Program-made: the position numbers and the translations under genes
The notes under the pieces: model-generated
Told to the model about the DNA's origin: nothing
Database searches by the model: none
The model's input: only the letters and a program-made list of their open reading frames with translations
Part shown: positions 1-10,655 of the stretch, piece by piece
Numbering within the stretch: the stretch's first letter is position 1
Layout of the letters: the number at the start of each line of letters is the position of its first letter
Source of the DNA: Flavobacteriia bacterium
GTDB taxonomy: Bacteria; Bacteroidota; Bacteroidia; Flavobacteriales_D; Crocinitomicaceae
DNA: 64,000 nucleotides
Direction: 5' to 3'
Assembly (NCBI GenBank): GCA_947490145.1
Contig: CANLGD010000005.1
Coordinates: 17,581-81,580 of the forward strand

Positions 1-2881
1 AATAAATTCCATTGTTTAAATTAGAATCTGTTTTATAATTCATTGAATGAATGTTTGTTTTTGAAGCAATTAATTTTCCTGTTAAATCAAAAATTTCAAT
101 GTCTAAAATCTCTTGATTTGAAGCAATATTAAATTCGGTCGCTGAAGGATTTGGGAAAATTGAGATTTGATTTTCTGAAGTTAAATCTGTTAACCCGGTA
201 TTTCCAATGCAGAAATTTTTAGTATTTGAATTTCCAAAACTTGCTTCCGCTTGCGTTAATTGAACTACAACAGTATTGTTTTGTAAAGTAAGAGAATAAC
301 TTCCTGAATCACACGTTGAGCTTGTTAAACCATCATTATTAGAATCATAAATTTTAAAATTGTAACAGCCATTATTTAAGCATACATTATGAGTCATTGT
401 GTAGGCAGTTGCTTGTGATTGATATACAGGACTTTGAAACAAACTAGTTGAATTTTGATCTACAATTTCCCAAGAAGTTTGTATTGCAAAACAATCTAAA
501 TTCATCAACAAAACTAAATTCGTTCCACCAATAATGGATGAAAATGATTTAGCAATATCATTATTAGTCAAATTTCCATCCACATTTCCATTTGGATTGT
601 TAACTGTTGCAGTAAATAAATGTGTGGATCCAGAAACAGCAATAGATTGAAGTGGCACTGTATCAGATTCTCCCGCAGGAATATTTCCTGTCCAACTGAA
701 AGAGTAATTTGTTCCATCTAAATTGAAATCAATTGTGGCAGTCGTTAAGTCAACAGTTCCACCATTTAATAAAATAATTTCAGGTTGAATAGTTGACGTG
801 CAAATGAAATTTTCAACTCCTAAAACTGAATTTACAAGAGCTGCATCAGTGAAATTAGCACTTCCAACACAGAAATTTTTGACATTTTCAAATTGAAAAT
901 TTGCTTCACTTTGAAGTAACTGAACCAATGTATCGTTATTTGAATTACTTAAATAATAACTACCATCTGCGCAATTATTAGCGTTACTTGTCATACCATC
1001 ACCGTATGTATCGCGAATAAAGAAATCATAGCATTCTCCTTCTACTAAACACACATTTTCGTTAATAATCGAGTTTGTCACTGGATTTGTTTCGGTATAT
1101 GATCCTCCTTGAAACAATGAAACGCTATTTTGATCTACAATTTCCCACGAAGTTTCGCTCGCATAACAATCTAAATTCAAGGTCAAAACTAAATTTACAC
1201 CTCCAACTATTGTATTGAAATTTTTTGTTAAAACATTATTGTTCATGTTTTCATCAATCGTTCCATTTGGATCTAAAACCTCAGCTATAAAAGTATGAGA
1301 ACCGCTATTAAGCGTTACTTGATTTAATATCACGGTATCGGATTCATAAAGACCTATACTACCAGTCCAATCGTAAGTGTAATTTACCCCATCAATAGAA
1401 TAACTAATTGTTGCTGTTGTCATTAAATTACTTCCACCATTTGTTAAAACAACTTTTGGTTGAATATTTCCTGTACACAATGTGTTTTCGATTCCGATTA
1501 CATTTCCTGCAAAATATGGATCTAAATTATTCGTCACATCAGCATCAACAAATTCAAGTCCAGTATTTTGTGGGTCCAACCAATTACTTAAACGGGTAGA
1601 ATTTGTTCCACCACCAATCCATGAAGCACTAAATTTTCCATATTCATCTGATTGATCGCTTGAAAAACATCCTGAAGCACCTCCATGAAGTTGACCAACT
1701 ATTCGACGGTTTTGATCAAAAAGTGGAGAACCAGAAGAACCTACTTCAGTAACACCTTCAGACCAGATTGCATGCCAGTGATTCATAGGTGAACCTCCAA
1801 AAGAACTTGTAGTATAAGGAGTTGTTGTTACTGCAATTTTTTTAATATCCCCATCAGGATGATGAATCCCAGCACCAGAAGTTGGTGGAACATCTAATCT
1901 ATTCCAACCATTGTAATTTACATTCCAAGCTGGATTTGGCGCCGAATTAAGTTCAATTAAATGAAAATCAGAAGGAGAGTAAGAAGCTCTTGTTACACCC
2001 CCATTCACATTCATGTTTTCTGGGCCATTTCCTGATGCAACATTTGTTCCACAATCAAATTGACCAATTGGAGATTCCCATCTGAAGCGAAAAATCCATG
2101 ATCCAGGATTTGATCCACAATGATTTGCAGTTAAAAAATACGGAATTAAAACTCCTGAAGTATTATTTACCATTGAGCCTGTACAAAACCCACCTGAGCC
2201 ATTTACGAGCATTGCAACTCCGTTTCTAGGTATTTCCCATCCAGATCCTTGAGGACAATTAATATCAATATTACAATCACCAGATGTATTTAATGCTTTT
2301 TCGATGTGATCATCCAAATTAATAAATCCATGAATTACTTTTCCAATTGTTAATTGAGATTGATTTTCGTTTAATTTTGGCTCTTGAATTTCTACAATAA
2401 TTTTATTTGAATACAACAATTCTGTTCCTAATTCATTTGATGTATTGTTATTCAAACTTGTATATGCGCCTATAAAGTCACTTTTATCAGCAGAAAAAAT
2501 ATACATTAATGTGCCTTCTTTTAAATGAAATTGACTAAAAATTAAATTTAAAGAAACTGCATTTGAAGACTCAACCATAAACTGATATAAATTATCTCCA
2601 TTAGACAAAGTTGATTTTCTTGCTTGCTCAAAAAAGTTAATATTGGTTTCAATTGCTTTCCCGTATTGCATCAATTTTAAGCTGGAAACGGCAGCTTCGT
2701 TTGCGTAATAGGCTAATTCTACTTCATTATTTACTTCAGGAAGTACAAAGCCAGATTTTACTGAAATTATTTTATCACTGTAACTTTTCGGACTTCCGAG
2801 CTTTTGGGTTTGCGCCTCAATAGAACTTACCGTAAAAGCTGCAAAGCTTATAAAAGCAATTTTTTGTAGAATTTTCTTCAT
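1..2881 (-). CDS. Secreted lysyl-endopeptidase-like serine protease with duplicated C-terminal modules and T9SS sorting tail (partial, runs off window start)
   Basis: Reverse-strand reading frame from ATG at 2881 (MKKILQKIAFISFAAFTVSSIEAQTQK) open to base 1. Contains WHAIWSEGVTEVGSSGSPLFDQNRRIVGQLHGG, a trypsin-like/lysyl endopeptidase catalytic Ser motif, and ends in a type A sorting-like region (ISIFPNPSATEFNI...LNNGIY). Absent from the ORF track because it is truncated. Confidence 0.85.
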   Translation of the reverse strand, partial: MKKILQKIAFISFAAFTVSSIEAQTQKLGSPKSYSDKIISVKSGFVLPEVNNEVELAYYANEAAVSSLKLMQYGKAIETNINFFEQARKSTLSNGDNLYQFMVESSNAVSLNLIFSQFHLKEGTLMYIFSADKSDFIGAYTSLNNNTSNELGTELLYSNKIIVEIQEPKLNENQSQLTIGKVIHGFINLDDHIEKALNTSGDCNIDINCPQGSGWEIPRNGVAMLVNGSGGFCTGSMVNNTSGVLIPYFLTANHCGSNPGSWIFRFRWESPIGQFDCGTNVASGNGPENMNVNGGVTRASYSPSDFHLIELNSAPNPAWNVNYNGWNRLDVPPTSGAGIHHPDGDIKKIAVTTTPYTTSSFGGSPMNHWHAIWSEGVTEVGSSGSPLFDQNRRIVGQLHGGASGCFSSDQSDEYGKFSASWIGGGTNSTRLSNWLDPQNTGLEFVDADVTNNLDPYFAGNVIGIENTLCTGNIQPKVVLTNGGSNLMTTATISYSIDGVNYTYDWTGSIGLYESDTVILNQVTLNSGSHTFIAEVLDPNGTIDENMNNNVLTKNFNTIVGGVNLVLTLNLDCYASETSWEIVDQNSVSLFQGGSYTETNPVTNSIINENVCLVEGECYDFFIRDTYGDGMTSNANNCADGSYYLSNSNNDTLVQLLQSEANFQFENVKNFCVGSANFTDAALVNSVLGVENFICTSTIQPEIILLNGGTVDLTTATIDFNLDGTNYSFSWTGNIPAGESDTVPLQSIAVSGSTHLFTATVNNPNGNVDGNLTNNDIAKSFSSIIGGTNLVLLMNLDCFAIQTSWEIVDQNSTSLFQSPVYQSQATAYTMTHNVCLNNGCYNFKIYDSNNDGLTSSTCDSGSYSLTLQNNTVVVQLTQAEASFGNSNTKNFCIGNTGLTDLTSENQISIFPNPSATEFNIASNQEILDIEIFDLTGKLIASKTNIHSMNYKTDSNLNNGIY

Positions 2882-2963
2882 TGTTTGTTTTTGTTTTGGT
2901 TTTAAATTTTATATTCATTTGCTGGATAATCATTTGCGGTCACCCATTAATTTTATCAACTTT

Positions 2964-3593
2964 TCATTTTTTACTTTTCACTCTTTTAATACTGCAACCT
3001 CTTGGCACAGAAGGTTCAGTAGAAATAATTCCACTTGCTTTCATTTCTGAGATAATATTTTCTAAATAAGGAATTGTTTTTTCTCTCTTGGAATCCCAAG
3101 AATTATCAATCGAACCTGTGTAAATTAATTTACTTTCAGGATTGAAAGCATAAACATGGGGAGTTGTTTTTGCTGCGAGTTGATCTGCTAATTCAGAATT
3201 CGAATCAACTAAATAAGGCATTTGATACCCAACTTTTTTAGCATGTTTTTGCATTTCTTTAAAGGAGTCATCATTATCACGTTTTCCTTCATTTGAATTA
3301 ATCAAAACCAAACCAATTTCAACATCTTTTGCTAAGGAATATAATTTATCGTATTGTTTTTCCCAGCCCTCAAACTGCTCGTTTCCAACCACAAAAGGAC
3401 AGGTATTACAAGAAAAAATAATAATCAAACCATTTTTTTTAATTTGACTTTCCAAAGTCATTAACTTTTTATCTATATTTAAATAGGCTTTATTGTTAAA
3501 AGATACGGTATCACCGATTTGTACATTAATTTCATCACTTTTGGTAAAAGAAAATAAAATTAACAAGGCGGAAAATAAAAAAAATTGCTTCAT
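2964..3593 (-). CDS. Thioredoxin/redoxin-like secreted protein
   Basis: ORF with internal start MKQFFLFSALLILFSF (signal peptide) and CNTCPFVVGNEQFEGWEKQY, which resembles AhpC/TSA-type redoxin domains. Confidence 0.75.
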   Translation of the reverse strand: MKQFFLFSALLILFSFTKSDEINVQIGDTVSFNNKAYLNIDKKLMTLESQIKKNGLIIIFSCNTCPFVVGNEQFEGWEKQYDKLYSLAKDVEIGLVLINSNEGKRDNDDSFKEMQKHAKKVGYQMPYLVDSNSELADQLAAKTTPHVYAFNPESKLIYTGSIDNSWDSKREKTIPYLENIISEMKASGIISTEPSVPRGCSIKRVKSKK

Positions 3594-3744
3594 GTGAGTT
3601 TTTTTAAATTTAGTTAATTTAATAAACGAATAGAATTCCAAATGGTTTGTGAAATTATTAAATTATTTTCAAAAAAGTGAAAAATTCGTTTAAAACTTTT
3701 AAATAAATAGAAAAAGTTTAACTTTACATTCAAATTTGTTAGTT

Positions 3745-4350
3745 ATGATAATTGGAATATGCGGTGGAAGTGGTTCAGGTAAAACAACTCTTTTAAGAAG
3801 ATTGTCGCAACATTATGAAGCTTTATCGCCTTCAATTTTCTCTATGGATAACTACTATAAAACAATTAACAAACAACTTGTTGATGAAAATGGTCATGTA
3901 AATTTTGATTTACCAACTGCACTGCATGAAGATAAATTAGTTTCGGATTTAGAAAGTTTAAAGAACGGTGAACCAATTGAAATTATTGAATATCATTTTA
4001 ATGCTCCGCCCGATAAACATGTCTTAATCACAATAAATCCTTCCGAATTAGTAATTGTAGAAGGACTCTTCTCTTTTCATTATGAAAAAGTGAAAGCAAT
4101 GTTGGATTTTTCAATTTTTGTTGACGTTGATTTAGATGTACAATTAGACAGAAGACTTTACCGCGATCAAGAAACGAGAGGTTATTCGCACGATGCAATC
4201 ATGTACCAATGGAAACACCATGTTTTACCTTGTTATGAAAACTATTTGCACCCTTACTTAAAAGAGGCAGATTTTATTTTTAGAAATGATGCACATGCTG
4301 AAGAAGATTTTGTAAATTTGGTCAAACAAATAGATTTAAAAATCAAGTAA
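3745..4350 (+). CDS. udk: Uridine kinase
   Basis: MIIGICGGSGSGKTTLLRRL P-loop, FSMDNYYK, and DVQLDRRLYRDQETRGY; the ATG at 3745 is preferred to the upstream TTG. Confidence 0.85.
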   Translation: MIIGICGGSGSGKTTLLRRLSQHYEALSPSIFSMDNYYKTINKQLVDENGHVNFDLPTALHEDKLVSDLESLKNGEPIEIIEYHFNAPPDKHVLITINPSELVIVEGLFSFHYEKVKAMLDFSIFVDVDLDVQLDRRLYRDQETRGYSHDAIMYQWKHHVLPCYENYLHPYLKEADFIFRNDAHAEEDFVNLVKQIDLKIK

Positions 4351-4414
4351 GTAGATTAATCCTCTGTGTTTTGTATGGAAATACAAAACCTGAATACAAC
4401 TAAATAAATTTGTA

Positions 4415-7400
4415 TTGAAACACATTCGGAAATATTGGTTGTTTGTATTTAGCTTCTTATTCTTTATAAGCTTTTTGATCAATTACAATGCTACCTTCAA
4501 AAAGAATTATAAGAAAATAACTGCAAATTTCCAAAAAGAATTTAATGCACAGCAAGATTTATTGGATGTTTACATTGAATCAAGATTTTCCTTATTGCAG
4601 AAACCTGAAATTCAATTTTCAAAATTCAAACACATTGACGCTAGTCAACCAATAAAAGATTTCAACCTCCACATTTATAAAAATGATTCTTTAATTTATT
4701 GGAATACAAATAAATTACCAATTTTAAGGTTTGCAGATATTCACTACCCTTCAAATGGAATTGTTAAACTTCAAAACGGTTGGTATTATGCGAAATCAAA
4801 AAGGATCAAAAATATCATAATAGTTGCTTCGTTTTTAATCAAAAAAGACTATTCCTACGAGAATGATTACCTCAAAAATGATTTCAATGAAGTATTTTCC
4901 ATTCCTTTTCATGCTTCATTAATTTTAGAAAAAGAAAATGCTTTACCGATTTATACTAAAAATAAGAAATTTGCTTTTGCTATTTTTCCTCTTGAAAATC
5001 AAGAGATCTCCGATTTTGAAAGCAATGTCTTAGTTCTCCTCTTTTTATTATTTATAACTTTTCTATTATCAGGTATTTTTTATTTATTAAAAACGCAAAA
5101 ATCAATAATACAAACTTTAATTTCTGCCGTTATTTTAGCGCTGCATTATTTTTCTTTGCGCTTTGAATTATATAATTTTCTCCGTGAAACAACATTTTTC
5201 GAACCTTCATTATATGCAAGTTCAAACTGGTTTCCAAACTTATTCATGGTTTGTTTAAATTGCATTTTCATCCTATTTTACATCAATGTTTTGGTTAACC
5301 TTTTTTCCAAAATAACAAAATCTAAAATTAATTTAACTATCATTTTTGGATGCTACTTGATGAGTTTATTTTTTGCATTTCTTATTGGCTACATTTATCA
5401 TTCATTAGTAAAGGATTCTTCCATTCCTTTAGAAATTGATAAACTGTTCAAATTAAATTATTATTCTTTTTGGGCAGCTTTATGCATTGGGATTTTGTTT
5501 TTAAGTTACTTTATTTTAGTGCGTGCATTATTTTTGGCAATGAAACTGTTGGCAATAAAAAACACCTTACTGATTCTAATTTGGCTAATTAGTGCTATCA
5601 TTTATTTTATTTTAGACTTTTTTTATGGCTCCGAATTAATTTCCCTATCAAATTGGATCTTTTTAATGAATGGAGTAATACTTTTAAATGTCCTAAAATC
5701 TGATGGTAAATTTAATTTTAATTATGGCGTAATTTTACTTTTTATTTTTTCAATTTTCATTTCCATAAACATAAATACATTTTACGACAAAAAAGAAAAA
5801 TCAGAAAGAGAATTATTCGCCAATCAACTAGCATCCGATCAAGATATTTCGGCAGAAATTGAATTTCAAAAGATTGACAAAAAAATCATAAATGATAATT
5901 ATTTTGATAAATTATTTGCTCACTCGCGAGTTATTGGTGTATCTGAATTTAAAGATTTTATGGAAAGAAAATTTTACATTGATTTTTGGGAAAGATATGA
6001 ATTTGATTTTTACCTTTTTGACAATGGAAAACAACTCATAAATCATTCAAATCTGCAAACCTCATCCATAGATTATTTAGAAAACATTCTTCAAAAACAC
6101 AGCATTGTATCAGAAATTACAGGCAATGTTTTTTACATCAAAGATTATACAAGTCAGCTTAGTTATATTGCGAAACAGCAAATTTTTAATTCCGATTCTA
6201 CAAAATCATTTCTGCTTTATTCTACTCTAAAATCCAAGCGAATTCCTGAAAAAATTGGATTTCCACGTTTGCTAATTTCAAATAATTCAAGTATTTTTAA
6301 ACCAATTGAAAATTATTCAACTGCAAAATACTACCGAGGTCGCTTGATTAATCAAAATGGTAAATTTTCTTATCCAACAAATGAAATCGCACTTACACAT
6401 AACATTGCAAGAGCATCAGGGTATTTTGATAATGAAAATTTTAATCACTACCTATTTCGCAAAAACTCCAGGGATTTGATTGTTTTATCGAAAAAAACAC
6501 CTTCTAATTTTCAATTAATCACCTCTTTTTCTTATTTATTCTGCTTTTTTGGATTATTTTTATTGATCTTAGTTATTTTCAAAAATTACAAAAATTTAGA
6601 ATTTTCAAATTTAACTTTAGCACTAAAAATTCAATTAATATTAATTTCAATTGTGGTTATTTCGCTCATAGCATTTGGTTATGGAAGTGGGAAATTTGTC
6701 AGCAACCAGTATAATGAATATTCAACTGATTTAATTAAGGAGAAAATTAAATCGGTTCAAATTGAAATTAAAAATAAGATTGATAGAGAAAAATCTTTAA
6801 ATATTGAAAATCAAGGTGATTACTTAGAATTTTTGTTGCAAAAATTTTCAGTTGTTTTTGTAACTGATATTAATTTATACGATCAAAAAGGATATCTTTT
6901 GGCAAGTTCCAGACCAAAAATATTTAATGCTGGATTAATCAGTGATCAAATAAATCCTCTGGCATACGATCAATTAGAGTCACACAAGAAAAGCGAATAT
7001 ATTCATCAAGAAAATATAGGGACATTAAATTATTTATCTGCTTACGTTCCTCTTTTTAACAATGAAGGAAAGTTTTTGGCTTACATTAATTTGCAACATT
7101 TTGGTCAACAACAAGGTTTTGAAAATCAAATTGAGGGCTTTTTGGTTGCCATCATAAATGTATTTATTTTACTGCTAGCCTTCTCCATTATATTATCCAT
7201 ACTTGTATCTAATTGGGTTACATCTCCATTAAAAATTCTTCAAAATAGTTTTGCAAAAGTTCAAATAGGAAAATACAATGAGCCAATCTTATATGAATCG
7301 AAAGATGAAATTGGAGCATTGGTAAAAAATTACAATCAGAAATTGGAAGAATTGGCCTTCACTGCCCAGCAATTGGCGCAAAGTGAACGGGAGTCAGCTT

Positions 7401-8053
7401 GGCGTGAAATGGCGAAACAGGTGGCGCATGAGATTAAAAATCCTTTGACACCTATGAAGTTGAGTTTACAACATTTGCAACGCATATACAATCCAAACGA
7501 TCCACTTTCAAATGAAAAATTGGATAAAGTAATCTTTTCTATCATTGAGCAAATTGATGCTTTGACAAAAATTGCCAATGAATTTTCAAATTTCGCAAAA
7601 ATGCCGCATGAAAATAAAGCGAGGATTAATATAATTTCGATTATTGAACATGCAATTATTGTATTCAGTCAGGAAAATGAAATTGAAATTAAGCTGTCAC
7701 ATACAAGTTCAAAGCATGAAATTTTCGGGGATAAGGATTTGATTTTAAGGGTATTTAATAATTTAATCAAAAATGCCATTCAAGCAATTCCTGAAAACAA
7801 AAAAGGTCTTATTCGAATTAATATTTCTGAAAAAGGAAAAAACTTATTGATAAAAGTTGAAGATAACGGTCGAGGAATTCCTGAAAATATGTTTTCAAAA
7901 ATATTTATGCCAAATTTTACCACAAAATCTACCGGAACAGGTTTGGGTTTAGCAATGGTAAAACAAATTATCACTTTACATGAAGGAGAAATTTGGTTCG
8001 AATCTGAAGAAAATAAAACCGTATTTTTTATTGAAATTTCTTATTTGGATTAG
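4415..8053 (+). CDS. Large membrane sensor histidine kinase (NtrY-like)
   Basis: 1212 aa; multiple TM segments, HAMP-like region, H-box MAKQVAHEIKNPLTPMKLSLQHLQR, and HATPase motifs NLIKNAIQAI, DNGRGIPENMFSKIF and GTGLGLAMVKQI. TTG start. Confidence 0.85.
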   Translation: MKHIRKYWLFVFSFLFFISFLINYNATFKKNYKKITANFQKEFNAQQDLLDVYIESRFSLLQKPEIQFSKFKHIDASQPIKDFNLHIYKNDSLIYWNTNKLPILRFADIHYPSNGIVKLQNGWYYAKSKRIKNIIIVASFLIKKDYSYENDYLKNDFNEVFSIPFHASLILEKENALPIYTKNKKFAFAIFPLENQEISDFESNVLVLLFLLFITFLLSGIFYLLKTQKSIIQTLISAVILALHYFSLRFELYNFLRETTFFEPSLYASSNWFPNLFMVCLNCIFILFYINVLVNLFSKITKSKINLTIIFGCYLMSLFFAFLIGYIYHSLVKDSSIPLEIDKLFKLNYYSFWAALCIGILFLSYFILVRALFLAMKLLAIKNTLLILIWLISAIIYFILDFFYGSELISLSNWIFLMNGVILLNVLKSDGKFNFNYGVILLFIFSIFISININTFYDKKEKSERELFANQLASDQDISAEIEFQKIDKKIINDNYFDKLFAHSRVIGVSEFKDFMERKFYIDFWERYEFDFYLFDNGKQLINHSNLQTSSIDYLENILQKHSIVSEITGNVFYIKDYTSQLSYIAKQQIFNSDSTKSFLLYSTLKSKRIPEKIGFPRLLISNNSSIFKPIENYSTAKYYRGRLINQNGKFSYPTNEIALTHNIARASGYFDNENFNHYLFRKNSRDLIVLSKKTPSNFQLITSFSYLFCFFGLFLLILVIFKNYKNLEFSNLTLALKIQLILISIVVISLIAFGYGSGKFVSNQYNEYSTDLIKEKIKSVQIEIKNKIDREKSLNIENQGDYLEFLLQKFSVVFVTDINLYDQKGYLLASSRPKIFNAGLISDQINPLAYDQLESHKKSEYIHQENIGTLNYLSAYVPLFNNEGKFLAYINLQHFGQQQGFENQIEGFLVAIINVFILLLAFSIILSILVSNWVTSPLKILQNSFAKVQIGKYNEPILYESKDEIGALVKNYNQKLEELAFTAQQLAQSERESAWREMAKQVAHEIKNPLTPMKLSLQHLQRIYNPNDPLSNEKLDKVIFSIIEQIDALTKIANEFSNFAKMPHENKARINIISIIEHAIIVFSQENEIEIKLSHTSSKHEIFGDKDLILRVFNNLIKNAIQAIPENKKGLIRINISEKGKNLLIKVEDNGRGIPENMFSKIFMPNFTTKSTGTGLGLAMVKQIITLHEGEIWFESEENKTVFFIEISYLD

Positions 8054-8115
8054 AAATTAAATTAAATTATATTACTGAAATTCAATCAACTCGAAATTAA
8101 TCTTAAATTTGTACT

Positions 8116-9363
8116 ATGATTTCACCGGGTTCAAAAGGATGGATTTTAAAGTATATTGATTTAGTTTATAAAAACGAAATCAATTTGGATTTCATTTCTT
8201 TACCTTCAGACAAAAATCACCAAAAGCATATCGTTTTTTCGCAAACAGGAATAATTTTTGGTTTTCCTTCTGAATTGATTTTTGCTAAAAATACAGACCA
8301 AACACGTTGGACGCTTGATGAAAAATTAACTTTTTTATTGTTTGAAAGTCATCTTTATAATTTTCTTTCAAATGGTGGATCAAAAGAAAAAATCAAAACA
8401 GACTTTATCGATTCGATGTTGGATTTTTATGAACACCATAGTGTAATTTCTTTTACTAAGGTTTTTACCTTTTTTTTGAAAGAATCTGCGGACGAAAAAT
8501 TAGAAAAAATACTAGAAAAAAGAACAGAAATCAGAAAAAATTTATTTGAAAATGCGATTTGGGTGAATTATTTGAGCAATACTTTCGTTTATTTAGATGT
8601 AATTTTATTTGATGAATTTCTCCATACAAAAAAAACATTAGAAATTTCAAATTACAACATTTACGCTGAAAATGCACTTTATGCATTGATTTTAGCAGCC
8701 CAAGCTGATGGCAAAATAGAAATTGAAGAGAAACATATGTTCAAAGTTTTTTTAGCTTCAGCAAAAATTCATGAGAAGAAAAAAGATGAAATTGAAGATT
8801 TATTTTCTGCCGATATTCCTTTGACCACAATTTCTAAAGAAATATTAAAAAGTGAATTATTCAAACGCTTTATTTTAGATCTTTCTGTTTTAACAATTTT
8901 TGCAAGCAATGATTCTCATCCAGAAGAACTAGAATATTTGAAATTTTTATGTACTTATTTAGATATTAACGACACAGCTCTGAATGAAACTTTGGTTCTT
9001 GTTGAAAATTTTGTAATTAAGCACAATCATAAAATTTCATTTTTATCGAATTCAAATTCTGTAGAAAAATTGTACGGAAATGTTTCAAAACGCTGGATTA
9101 AAATATTAGGAAGAAACAAAGATAAGCTTGCCAAAGAATTAAAACAAAGTAAAGAATTGGTTTTTTTAATTAAAAAATCAACTACAAAAGAATTAAGCAA
9201 AGAAGAAAAAGAAAAAGTAAAAACGCAGTTCTTAGATATTGCCAAATCAATGCCTGCATTAGCGATATTTTTACTTCCTGGAGGAGCTTTACTTTTGCCT
9301 TTAGTGTTGAAGATTATTCCAGATCTAATTCCATCTTCGTTTAGAGATAATGAATTAGAATAA
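8116..9363 (+). CDS. TerB-like/LETM1-related protein
   Basis: C-terminal AIFLLPGGALLLPLVLKIIPDLIPSSFRDNE matches the LETM1-type lPxxxLPxxF motif; the middle region YALILAAQADGKIEIEEKHMFKVFL is TerB-like. Confidence 0.7.
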   Translation: MISPGSKGWILKYIDLVYKNEINLDFISLPSDKNHQKHIVFSQTGIIFGFPSELIFAKNTDQTRWTLDEKLTFLLFESHLYNFLSNGGSKEKIKTDFIDSMLDFYEHHSVISFTKVFTFFLKESADEKLEKILEKRTEIRKNLFENAIWVNYLSNTFVYLDVILFDEFLHTKKTLEISNYNIYAENALYALILAAQADGKIEIEEKHMFKVFLASAKIHEKKKDEIEDLFSADIPLTTISKEILKSELFKRFILDLSVLTIFASNDSHPEELEYLKFLCTYLDINDTALNETLVLVENFVIKHNHKISFLSNSNSVEKLYGNVSKRWIKILGRNKDKLAKELKQSKELVFLIKKSTTKELSKEEKEKVKTQFLDIAKSMPALAIFLLPGGALLLPLVLKIIPDLIPSSFRDNELE

Positions 9364-9367
9364 GAAA

Positions 9368-10114
9368 TTATTTCACTTTCGTAAATCCTTTTTTAGAAAT
9401 TTGATAGTTGTATTTATCTGTAATATGCTCAACTTCTGCCCCATCTTCATCAACCAAACAATCATATAAAGAAGAAACTAAACCTTTTGAATTAATCTTT
9501 GAAGTTTTTATAGTTGTAGAACCCATTGGAGCATCTGCAGTATTTTCTTTCATTGCAAGTTGAATAGTTTCAACAACTTTTCCATCAGTAATTATTGTTG
9601 CAAAAAAGTCAGTTCCTGCAAAAAATGGACATGCATCATAAGAAGAATATTCATCTTTCCAAACAAGAATTGCAAGAGAATCACCAAATTCAATTCTATT
9701 TAATGCATAACAAATCGATTCTTTTGTCATTCCAATATCCAATTTATCCAGGTAAGCTTGATATTTATGATTAATTTTTGCTTCTTCAATTTTAAAATAA
9801 TCATTTAACGTATATTTATTTGATTCGTTTATTTCATCTTTTTTTAATTTGTTAGCAAATAATTTAACGTCATTTATTGACAGAGCATTTAGGGTATTAT
9901 TTTTTGACGAATCAGCAAAAAATTTCTCATTAAAAATATATTCTTTTGAAATCAAAGGATATTTTTTAAGACTTTTTTCTACTTCTTCTGGAAATATAAT
10001 ACTTTTCTTACCCTCTCTTTTCAATTCTTCGTAAGTTTTTTCTGGCTTTGAAGAGCAAGAAAAAAATAAAGTTAAAGAAATAAGTAAAGAAATTTTTGTA
10101 CTTGAATTAAACAT
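9368..10114 (-). CDS. Hypothetical lipoprotein
   Basis: MFNSSTKISLLISLTLFFSCSSKPEK lipobox; no recognised domain. Confidence 0.6.
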   Translation of the reverse strand: MFNSSTKISLLISLTLFFSCSSKPEKTYEELKREGKKSIIFPEEVEKSLKKYPLISKEYIFNEKFFADSSKNNTLNALSINDVKLFANKLKKDEINESNKYTLNDYFKIEEAKINHKYQAYLDKLDIGMTKESICYALNRIEFGDSLAILVWKDEYSSYDACPFFAGTDFFATIITDGKVVETIQLAMKENTADAPMGSTTIKTSKINSKGLVSSLYDCLVDEDGAEVEHITDKYNYQISKKGFTKVK

Positions 10115-10247
10115 ATATTTAAGAATTAAAATGAAGTTTTCTTTAAAAACGAAATTAGTTAAATTACTTTCAATTATCAAGCTTCAATAAAATTTTGTTA
10201 CTCTATTCTTAGAAGGAATACATTTGTAATACTTCAAAAACTTAGCC

Positions 10248-10602
10248 ATGAGAACATTCCTTTTAACAATTTCTTGTATATTGTCACTTTTGATCTATTC
10301 TCAAAAATCAAATTCATTGAAAAAATGAATATTTTGAATTGATTTTAAGTCAAAGCTTCCAATTTATTTCAATTTCTACATTAGCAGAGATGCATTTCGA
10401 AAAATCAGTGGTTATACCTACAAGTTCAATGTTATTTTTTGCTCAATTTTTACCACAAATAAATCAATTCTAATTTCACTTATTATTACTGGAAGAATTA
10501 GAATAATGTGTGGCGAAAATTTTGTCATGTATTTTGGTGCAAGTTATTTATATGAAGCAGATGCGCTAGGCTTTCTGTATGGAACAGGTATAATTTTTTA
10601 AA
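10248..10602 (+). pseudogene. Decayed small outer-membrane beta-barrel-like gene
   Basis: MRTFLLTISCILSLLIYSQKSNSLKK then stop; fragments continue in other frames (SQSFQFISISTLAEMHFEKSVVIPTSSMLFFAQFLPQINQF and GENFVMYFGASYLYEADALGFLYGTGIIF-stop). Confidence 0.4.
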
Positions 10603-10605
10603 CAA

Positions 10606-10633
10606 AAATGGCTTCCATTTCTGAAAGCCATTT
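10606..10633. terminator. Hairpin terminator-like inverted repeat
   Basis: AAATGGCTT / AAGCCATTT inverted repeat just downstream of the M43 protease gene on the minus strand. Confidence 0.55.
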
Positions 10634-10655
10634 CATTAAAATCTCTTTAAAAATC

